The position numbers and the translations under genes were made by a program. Below the pieces are notes generated by a model that worked only from the letters and a program-made list of their open reading frames with translations, ran no database searches and had not been told where the DNA came from. This document shows, piece after piece, positions 1-5,808 of a stretch of 7,451 nucleotides of DNA (its first letter is position 1; each line of letters begins with the position of its first letter). Source of the DNA: an uncultured Flavihumibacter sp. Lineage in GTDB: Bacteria > Bacteroidota > Bacteroidia > Chitinophagales > Chitinophagaceae. The stretch covers positions 1 to 7,451 of the forward strand of contig CAMLPA010000155.1 of NCBI GenBank assembly GCA_946481605.1, given 5' to 3'.

Positions 1-284
1 GCCAGAGCGGGCTGGGGTTTTCTTACCAGCGCCAGCACCTGGTTGGGTGTGGTGAGCTGCGAAATTTTTGCTAATTCTTCCGGCGTAATCTCTTCCAGCC
101 CTGGCACAGCGGGGTGCGCTTCGCACCATTCCTTCAGGGCGTACACCGCTTCAATCGCCTTCGGCGCTTCTGCTATTATTTCCGCAACGCACTTAGGACC
201 TTCTACCAGGAATACTTCCGCGCTGCGGCGAAATTTTTTCTGGCTTAAACTTTGGATATATTTGACCCTGGATTTAGATAACAT
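1..284 (-). CDS. TrmH/SpoU-family RNA 2'-O-methyltransferase, N-terminal part (runs off left edge)
   Basis: The first 94 codons are visible, starting at ATG 284-282; the rest lies beyond base 1. The protein begins MLSKSRVKYIQSLSQKKFRR and continues with FLVEGPKCVAEII at residues 25-37. This is the F-x-VEG-x-K-x-V-x-E signature of the SpoU substrate-binding domain (an L30e-like RNA-binding fold) that precedes the SPOUT methyltransferase domain. LTTPNQVLALV near residues 77-87 fits the usual linker before the catalytic domain. Family members use S-adenosylmethionine to 2'-O-methylate ribose in rRNA or tRNA in the cytoplasm. The knotted catalytic domain and its motifs are not in the window, so neither the substrate nor catalytic competence can be judged. 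The gene is divergent from tamL with 41 bases between the starts. The family call is secure; a specific name such as rlmB or trmH is not supported. Confidence 0.88.
   Translation of the reverse strand, partial: MLSKSRVKYIQSLSQKKFRRSAEVFLVEGPKCVAEIIAEAPKAIEAVYALKEWCEAHPAVPGLEEITPEELAKISQLTTPNQVLALVRKPQPAL
257..264 (+). promoter_or_regulatory. Possible -7 element (TATATTTG) for the tamL gene
   Basis: TATATTTG is an exact match to the Bacteroidota -7 consensus TAnnTTTG. It lies about 60 bases upstream of the tamL ATG, inside the 5' end of the divergent methyltransferase gene. No TTG occurs at the expected -33 spacing; that stretch is a T-rich run. The match is therefore only half a promoter and could be chance in AT-rich coding sequence. 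If used, it would give a leader of roughly 50-55 bases. Confidence 0.35.
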
Positions 285-293
285 GAACGTTCA
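284..293. repeat. 10-base perfect palindrome between divergent starts
   Basis: TGAACGTTCA is a perfect inverted repeat in the 41-base gap between the methyltransferase and tamL starts. Its first base is the A of the methyltransferase ATG read on the other strand. It could be a small operator or chance; nothing else supports a binding site. Confidence 0.3.
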
Positions 294-325
294 GTGATTT
301 TGCGACAATTTTTTCTTCAATATAT

Positions 326-2749
326 ATGACCCATCCCTGCAGTGGCCCAAATATCCACTTTTTTACAGTTACGGTTTGCGCACTGCTGCTGCTTCACGCA
401 TGTACGGTCCCGAAAAAGTTTCAGCAGGGAAGGCCTTTCGTTTTCAAAAATACGATAACCGTTGAGGGTGATATGCCCGCCACAGAAAAAAAGGCGCTCG
501 AAATAAGGTTACAAGGGCAACTGGATGACAGTTTGCGGCTCCGTACCAAATCGTACGCAGGCCTTTACAGGGAACTGGTGGCGCCCCCGGCTTACGACTC
601 CGCCAATGCCGCCCGCAGCAAGGTTTTCATGAACGCATTGCTGGAGACCGAAGGCTTTTTCCGTTCCACAGTAAGCGACAGCGTTTTTTTAGATGAATAC
701 CCCAGCAACTTCTCGGAACGGCTGAGTTATACTTTCTCCTATTTCTTTTCAGGAAAAAAATACCGCGCCCCTCAAACCCGTGCACATATTTTTTTTACGG
801 CGAAAGTGGGCCCACCTTTGGTGATCGATACCGTTCGGTATGCACTTTCAGATAGCCTTTTACAGGCATTGGCGCTCAATCCGCGCGCTATCAGGAATTC
901 CGCCCTTGCCGCCACCACTCCTGTACTTAAAAAGGGAAATCGCTTCCGGCAGACGGATGTGGCCCGTGAACTGGAAAGGCTGGGCGATGTATTCAAAAAT
1001 AACGGCTATTTCAAATTCATCGCGGACGATCTTTATGCTGAAGCCGATACGGTGGATTTGTCGCTGATTACCATCGACAATGATCCTTTCGACCAGCTTT
1101 CTCTCTTGGAAGAAGCGCAGAAAAGAAAGGAAAAACCTACGGTGAAAGTGACCATCAAACAACGTCCCATTACCGATTCCACCAAACTGCTGCAACACTA
1201 TATCGGTAACGTGCGCATCTTTCCTGAACTGGAACTCGCTGATACATCCGGCGCTTCGCGCTTTAAAAAGATGGAACACCGGGGATTCGAAATTTATTAC
1301 GACAAGAACAGGTACAAGCCGGGATTTCTTACGAGGCAGTCGAGACTGGAGAAAGACAGTCTGTTCCGCCAGATCGATTATGTGCGTACCGTGAACGCTT
1401 ACAACCAACTTGGGGTTTGGCAACAGGTAACGGTGGAAGCCACGGGCATCAGGAACGATACGGTTCCAAAAGTGGATTTCGATATCCGCCTCTCCCCTTC
1501 CATGAAACAAAGTCTGATCTTCGAACTGGAGGGCAGCCGTAACACCGGCAGCGACGCCTTCGCCACCGGCAACCTCCTCGGACTGGGCGCGAACATTGGT
1601 ATCCGGAATAAAAATGTGGCACGGGAAGCCATTCAATCGAGTACACAACTCCGTGGTGGAATTGAACTGAACCCCTCGCGCGGAACGGCTTTCATTCTCA
1701 CCAGGCAACTTTCTCTGAGCCACAGTTATTCCATTCCAAAATTGCTGATAAAACTGCGTCCGCAGAATACGAGGCTTCGTTCCGAACGCACCATCATTAA
1801 CGCTACCGCAGGTTACACGGAAAGAAAAGATTATTTCAACCTGGGAACCATCAATACTTCCATCGGTTTCGAATCGGCCCGGCGCAACAATGTTTTTTTC
1901 TTCAGTCCATTTAATATTGAACTGAACAGTCTTACAAGGAAACCGGGGTTGGATTCGCTCATCAGGGCAAACCCATTGCTGGCCTATAATTTCTCCGATG
2001 GGTTGATTGTTGGAACGAAGTTTAGCTTTGTGAACTCAAAAACCCGGTCCAATAAGTTCAGGTACATCAAACTGGCTGTCGAAGAATCGGGTGGATTAAC
2101 CGGTTTCCTCTTCAAAGGCCTGTATAACGACCTTTTCCGTTTCGTGAAACTGGACGCGGAATATGTGTACAAGATCGAACAACCCAAATCGCTTTGGGCC
2201 TTCCGGCTGATGGGCGGTTACGGTTATTCCTACGGTGAAAACGACAGTAAAAACTTCACACTTCCCTTCTTCCGGCAGTTCTTTGCAGGTGGCCCCAACA
2301 GCATGCGGGCCTGGACGGTGCGTTCACTGGGCCCCGGCTCCGTAAATGATTCCGCTTTCAACGCGCAGATTCCCGCAGGACTTCGTCTGGGCGATGTGCA
2401 ATTAGAAGGCAACATCGAATACCGCTTTAACCTGGGCACGCTGGGCGGCATCAAACTGAAAAGCGCCCTGTTCACCGATATTGGAAATGTATGGTACCGA
2501 CCTGAAGTGCTGAAAGGCTCGGGGCTGAACGACCGGCTGCCCATAGAATTTAACCTGAGCAGGCTGTACAAAGACCTTGCAGTGGCCGGCGGAACAAGTT
2601 TGCGCCTCGATTTCGATTACTTCCTGATCCGCCTCGATTACGCGTTCAAACTGAAAAACCCGTTCTACTCCGACATCAACGACGGATGGTTCCACAAACT
2701 CAGCCTGAATTCCGGGCAACTGCAGTTGGGGATCAACTACCCGTTCTGA
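326..2749 (+). CDS. tamL: Omp85/BamA-family outer-membrane lipoprotein TamL
   Basis: An 807-residue outer-membrane protein of the Omp85 superfamily, in the Bacteroidota type that is a predicted lipoprotein (translocation and assembly module lipoprotein TamL). The N-terminus has a hydrophobic segment (residues 11-25) ending in LLHAC, so Cys26 is the probable lipidation site. The lipobox has His at -2, and the n-region lacks Lys/Arg, which is weak. After Cys26 comes TVPKKFQQ, with no acidic surface-export signal, fitting a periplasmic-side anchor. Residues from about 30 to 390 are soluble and POTRA-like; for example DVARELERLGDVFKNNGYFKF-type helix/strand text begins near residue 211. From about residue 393 alternating strands form the 16-strand-type barrel. 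FFAGGPNSMRAW (652-663) is the L6 loop region, with R661 equivalent to the Omp85 VRGF arginine. The protein ends in Phe (NYPF), as outer-membrane barrels usually do. ATG 326 is the only ATG after an in-frame stop at 284-286. Likely role: insertion or assembly of outer-membrane proteins, by analogy with BamA/TamA. No tamB gene is adjacent. Confidence 0.88.
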   Translation: MTHPCSGPNIHFFTVTVCALLLLHACTVPKKFQQGRPFVFKNTITVEGDMPATEKKALEIRLQGQLDDSLRLRTKSYAGLYRELVAPPAYDSANAARSKVFMNALLETEGFFRSTVSDSVFLDEYPSNFSERLSYTFSYFFSGKKYRAPQTRAHIFFTAKVGPPLVIDTVRYALSDSLLQALALNPRAIRNSALAATTPVLKKGNRFRQTDVARELERLGDVFKNNGYFKFIADDLYAEADTVDLSLITIDNDPFDQLSLLEEAQKRKEKPTVKVTIKQRPITDSTKLLQHYIGNVRIFPELELADTSGASRFKKMEHRGFEIYYDKNRYKPGFLTRQSRLEKDSLFRQIDYVRTVNAYNQLGVWQQVTVEATGIRNDTVPKVDFDIRLSPSMKQSLIFELEGSRNTGSDAFATGNLLGLGANIGIRNKNVAREAIQSSTQLRGGIELNPSRGTAFILTRQLSLSHSYSIPKLLIKLRPQNTRLRSERTIINATAGYTERKDYFNLGTINTSIGFESARRNNVFFFSPFNIELNSLTRKPGLDSLIRANPLLAYNFSDGLIVGTKFSFVNSKTRSNKFRYIKLAVEESGGLTGFLFKGLYNDLFRFVKLDAEYVYKIEQPKSLWAFRLMGGYGYSYGENDSKNFTLPFFRQFFAGGPNSMRAWTVRSLGPGSVNDSAFNAQIPAGLRLGDVQLEGNIEYRFNLGTLGGIKLKSALFTDIGNVWYRPEVLKGSGLNDRLPIEFNLSRLYKDLAVAGGTSLRLDFDYFLIRLDYAFKLKNPFYSDINDGWFHKLSLNSGQLQLGINYPF

Positions 2750-3438
2750 TGTAAGGCCAGCAGGGCGCGGGCGTTTTTATCAAACTCCTCCATCGTTACC
2801 GATTCATTCAGTTTAAAAGAACCAATCCGGGTTCTGCAAAGACTACTCATGTATCCGCCGCAACCGAGCTGCTGCCCAAAATCATGTGCAAGACTGCGGA
2901 TATAGGTTCCCGTTGAGCATACCACCCTGAAATGCACCACGGGCATTTCGATGGCTGTGAGTTCAAATTCGCGGATGGTAACAGGCCGCGGTTCCACAAC
3001 CACCTCCTCGCCTTTCCGGGCCAGTTCATACAAACGTTTACCGTCTTTTTTGATGGCGGAATGCGCGGGCGGCACCTGCATGATGTTGCCTATGAACGGA
3101 AGGGTTGCTTCGCGAAGCTGTGTTTCCGTAATATGCTCAAAAGGTTTTAAATCTGTGGGTTCACTTTCAAGGTCATAAGTTGGGGTAACCGCGCCCAATG
3201 TAATGGTGCCGGTATATTCCTTTTCCTGGGCCATGAATTCGTTGATGCGTTTGGTAAATTTCCCTGTGCAGACAATGAGTAATCCCGTGGCCAGCGGATC
3301 CAATGTGCCGGCGTGTCCTACTTTTTTGATCCGGATGGTATTCCTGATCTTCCGAACCACATCGAAGGAAGTCCACTCCAGGGGCTTGTTCACTAAAATC
3401 ACCTGTCCGGCTTCAAAAGGATTCTGCGCTGCTTCCAA
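2737..3438 (-). CDS. truB: tRNA pseudouridine(55) synthase TruB
   Basis: A 233-residue cytoplasmic enzyme that isomerises uridine 55 to pseudouridine in the T-loop of tRNAs. GHAGTLDPLATGLL (residues 41-54) is the TruB motif and D47 is the catalytic aspartate. Y75 in EKEYTG matches the conserved active-site tyrosine. PPAHSAIKKDGKRLYELARKG and GTYIRSLAHDFGQQLGCG are the remaining family motifs. The length is typical of bacterial TruB without a C-terminal PUA domain. The start is TTG at 3438-3436. Upstream in frame there is no ATG or GTG before TGA 3477-3475, which is the stop of the preceding DUF58 gene. Internal GTG codons at V13 and V16 would remove the FxxGQV segment that precedes NKPLEWTSFD. 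The gene is last in the minus-strand operon, 36 bases after DUF58. Its 3' end overlaps the convergent tamL by 13 bases. Function is very well supported; the start rests on elimination. Confidence 0.96.
   Translation of the reverse strand: MEAAQNPFEAGQVILVNKPLEWTSFDVVRKIRNTIRIKKVGHAGTLDPLATGLLIVCTGKFTKRINEFMAQEKEYTGTITLGAVTPTYDLESEPTDLKPFEHITETQLREATLPFIGNIMQVPPAHSAIKKDGKRLYELARKGEEVVVEPRPVTIREFELTAIEMPVVHFRVVCSTGTYIRSLAHDFGQQLGCGGYMSSLCRTRIGSFKLNESVTMEEFDKNARALLALHQNG
3436..3438 (-). promoter_or_regulatory. TTG initiation codon of truB
   Basis: TTG is the only standard initiator between the in-frame TGA ending the DUF58 gene and the conserved start of the TruB core. Just upstream on the coding strand is CGCAAAAAAAGCA, an A7 run with no purine-rich Shine-Dalgarno motif, as is common in Bacteroidota. 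Weak initiation, or coupling to termination of DUF58 translation, is an inference from this layout. Confidence 0.6.
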
Positions 3439-3474
3439 TGCTTTTTTTGCGAAGGTAAAGGATAAATGATTTCC

Positions 3475-4818
3475 TCAGATGAGCATTCGGCCCTTCAGTT
3501 CGAGGTATTTGTTCACGGTTTGGATGGTCACTGCTTCCGGTGCGCACAATACAGATAAAATGCCTTTGCGTTGCAGTTCCTTTACCATCCATCTTTTTTC
3601 CTGGATGAATTGCCTGGCGATGGTCTGTTTGTACAAAGTTTCCACGCTGCCGTCTTCCATCGAAGCCATGCTTTCCAACTCGGGGTTTTCGAAGAACACG
3701 ACCAGCAACAGGTGCCGGGATGCCATACTTTGAAGATAGGGCAACTGCCTTTCCAGCGAAGCACGGGATTCGAAATTGGTGAACAGCACCAGCAGACTTC
3801 TCTGCGGAATATTCCGTTTAACGGTAGCGTATAAGCGCTCGTAATCCGCTTCGCGGAAGCCGGTCTTTTCTTTATAAAGTGTTTCCAGTACCAGTCCCAT
3901 TTGTCCGCCCCTTCGTTCAGCGGGTAAAAGCGTATCTATCTTATCCGAGAAGGTCAGCAATCCTGCTTTGTCCTGTTTCAGCAGGGCCACACGCAACAAC
4001 ATGAGTGAAGCGTTGATGGCATAATCCAGCAGGGTGAGTCCTGCAAAGCTCATCTTCATCACCCGGCTCTTGTCGATCACGCAATACACCTGCTGGGCAC
4101 GTTCATCGGTATAATGGTTCACCATCAACTGCCCGCGGCGCGCGGTGGCTTTCCAGTTTACCGCACGTACATCGTCGCCCAGTACATATTCTTTGATCTG
4201 TTCAAACTCCATGCTGTGGCCGATTCTTCGGATAGCACGGTTGCCCGTTTCGGAGCGCGCATCTGAAAAAGCCAGCAGACTGTATTTCCTGATTTCCAGG
4301 TAGGATGGATACACCTTCACTTCTTCGAGCGCACCTGCCTCTACCCTTCTCACCACCAATCCAAGCGGCGATTTCAGCAACAGAATAATTCTATTGAAAA
4401 CATATATTCCTCTTTCTACAGGCCGCACTTCTTCTTCCAGCAATACTTCCTTTCCGGGCTGTAACACCTTGGCGGTCCATTTGCGGAGCTGTGCCAGTTG
4501 AACGGGCATTTCGTCCAGCAGCCGCGTATGTACCGGAAATGTGGTATGGTTGAAAAGTACCCAACTTACCGGATTTGGATCGCCATTACTGAAACGTTCC
4601 GGCAATACCCTTTTTACAGTTACAGGCGCGGATTTAACGAACAGCAACAGGTAATCGAGCAGTACCAGAATACCCAGGAAACCAACGCACAACTGCGCCG
4701 GCACCAGCAGGAACGGCATCCCAAAGGCTGCCACCATGACCAGCGCAAGCAATCCCAGCACAAAATAGGTGCGCCGGGATAGGTAGAGCGGGCGGATGAA
4801 CTTTTTATAGAACCGCAT
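3475..4818 (-). CDS. DUF58 domain-containing membrane protein with degenerate vWA domain
   Basis: A 447-residue protein from ATG 4818-4816. Two hydrophobic segments, about residues 18-36 and 42-60, should anchor it in the inner membrane with the bulk in the cytoplasm after the second helix. A beta-rich region follows (about 65-170), then the DUF58 signature: EFEQIKEYVLGDDVRAVNWK begins at residue 204 and runs into ATARRGQL, matching the family pattern with GDD, W and ARR. A von Willebrand A-like domain starts at VYCVIDKSR (244-252). Its MIDAS motif is incomplete: D249 and S251 are present, but the last serine of DxSxS is V253. The strand SLLVLFTNFES (341-351) would carry the second half of the site. 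DUF58 proteins are recurrent partners of MoxR ATPases, and the moxR gene ends only 3 bases upstream, which supports a shared complex. The exact role is unknown. The gene is in frame with both neighbours. Confidence 0.93.
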   Translation of the reverse strand: MRFYKKFIRPLYLSRRTYFVLGLLALVMVAAFGMPFLLVPAQLCVGFLGILVLLDYLLLFVKSAPVTVKRVLPERFSNGDPNPVSWVLFNHTTFPVHTRLLDEMPVQLAQLRKWTAKVLQPGKEVLLEEEVRPVERGIYVFNRIILLLKSPLGLVVRRVEAGALEEVKVYPSYLEIRKYSLLAFSDARSETGNRAIRRIGHSMEFEQIKEYVLGDDVRAVNWKATARRGQLMVNHYTDERAQQVYCVIDKSRVMKMSFAGLTLLDYAINASLMLLRVALLKQDKAGLLTFSDKIDTLLPAERRGGQMGLVLETLYKEKTGFREADYERLYATVKRNIPQRSLLVLFTNFESRASLERQLPYLQSMASRHLLLVVFFENPELESMASMEDGSVETLYKQTIARQFIQEKRWMVKELQRKGILSVLCAPEAVTIQTVNKYLELKGRMLI

Positions 4819-4821
4819 CGG

Positions 4822-5808
4822 CTACCGTGGAATTTCTATGGATGAAAGAATCGTGGTGATCATATCATCCGGGGTTACGCCTTCCATCTCTTTTTCCGGC
4901 GTAAGTGCAATGCGGTGACGCAGCACCGGCGCTGCCACACGGAGTATATCATCAGGCGTAACGAAATCACGGCCGTTCAATGCGGCAATTGCTTTTGATG
5001 CATTCATAATTCCGATGGAAGCACGTGGCGAAGCGCCGAGGTATATACCGTTGTGGTTGCGTGTTGCAGTCACCAGCGCCGTGATGAAATCGAACAATTT
5101 TTCTTCCATGTGCAATTGCTTCACCTGTTCACGCAGTTGTTGCAACAATGCGCCATTCAGTTGGGATACCAGTTCAGGTTCCAGTTTTCCGAGCATGCGG
5201 TGGTGGCGCATGAGTATTTCTTTTTCTTCATCCGGCGCAGGAAGCGGCACCAGTATTTTAAAGAGAAAACGATCGAGTTGTGCTTCGGGCAACCGATAAG
5301 TTCCTTCCTGCTCAATGGGGTTCTGGGTGGCCACCACCATGAAAGGCTCTTCGAGGCGGTAGGTTTGTCCGTCGGCGGTCACCTGTCTTTCTTCCATCAC
5401 TTCAAACAGCGCCGATTGTGTTTTGGCCGGAGCACGGTTGATCTCATCGATCAGCAGGATACTGGTAAAGATGGGACCCTTACGAAACTGGAAAATGGCT
5501 TGTCCGGGGTGGAACACAGAAGTACCGATCACGTCACTCGGCATCAGGTCAGGTGTGAATTGAATCCTGCTGAAAGGTGCCTGTATGGCCCTGCTCAGCA
5601 TTTTGGCGGTAAGCGTTTTTGCCACACCGGGCACACCTTCCAGCAATACGTGACCGCCTGAGAGCATCGCTGCCAGCAGCAACTCCATCATATCTTCCTG
5701 CCCCACAATCACCTTGCTCATTTCCAGGCGCAGTTGTTCTGCCGAACGGCTCAGTTCTTCCAGACTGCTCCGTTGTTCAAATACATCTTCCTGCATTCCG
5801 TTATCCAT
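4822..5808 (-). CDS. MoxR-family AAA+ ATPase
   Basis: A 328-residue ATPase of the MoxR (AAA_3) type, predicted cytoplasmic. Walker A is GVPGVAKT (58-65, K64). Walker B is LLIDE (118-122) followed by NRAPAKTQSALFEVMEERQV, the classic MoxR continuation. Sensor 1 is in ATQNP (N163). R180 in QLDRF is the likely arginine finger. Sensor 2 is in GASPRAS (R262). A C-terminal lid domain ends near IEIPR. The length is normal for the family. All catalytic residues are present, so it should be an active ATPase. MoxR proteins are thought to work as chaperones that remodel vWA or DUF58 partners, and such a partner gene follows directly. The start is ATG 5808-5806, overlapping the end of the DUF4350 gene by 8 bases (ATGGATAA); a second ATG at residue 5 is possible. 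The stop TAG is one codon away from, and in frame with, the DUF58 start. Confidence 0.96.
   Translation of the reverse strand: MDNGMQEDVFEQRSSLEELSRSAEQLRLEMSKVIVGQEDMMELLLAAMLSGGHVLLEGVPGVAKTLTAKMLSRAIQAPFSRIQFTPDLMPSDVIGTSVFHPGQAIFQFRKGPIFTSILLIDEINRAPAKTQSALFEVMEERQVTADGQTYRLEEPFMVVATQNPIEQEGTYRLPEAQLDRFLFKILVPLPAPDEEKEILMRHHRMLGKLEPELVSQLNGALLQQLREQVKQLHMEEKLFDFITALVTATRNHNGIYLGASPRASIGIMNASKAIAALNGRDFVTPDDILRVAAPVLRHRIALTPEKEMEGVTPDDMITTILSSIEIPR
5801..5808 (-). promoter_or_regulatory. 8-base stop/start overlap of the DUF4350 and moxR genes
   Basis: On the coding strand ATGGATAA contains the moxR start ATG and the TAA stop of the DUF4350 gene in a different frame. Such overlaps usually reflect co-transcription and translational coupling; the coupling itself is inferred. 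Confidence 0.7.

Noticed and set aside
43..297. 84-codon + strand open frame at the left end
   Set aside because: It is antisense to the methyltransferase N-terminus, whose VEG-containing motif is clear, and is Ser/Ala-rich with no domain.
860..1723. 287-codon open frame antisense to tamL
   Set aside because: It lies wholly inside the strongly supported tamL gene, has no recognisable domain, and its composition looks like the complement of a barrel protein.
2717..2728. Perfect palindrome CAACTGCAGTTG near the tamL 3' end, considered as a terminator
   Set aside because: It has no loop and no following T-run on either strand, lies in coding sequence, and is readily explained by codons for QLQLG.
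2753..2778. GC-rich stretch followed by TTTTTA just after the tamL stop, considered as an intrinsic terminator
   Set aside because: No self-complementary stem of useful length could be formed, and the bases encode the TruB C-terminus.
3475..3477. TGA as a selenocysteine or recoded codon joining DUF58 to TruB
   Set aside because: Both proteins are complete families on their own, and no SECIS-like hairpin was evident by eye. Readthrough is kept only as a low-probability option.
5053..5661. 202-codon open frame antisense to moxR
   Set aside because: It is a shadow of the well-conserved ATPase gene, with His/Cys/Phe-rich sequence and no domain pattern.
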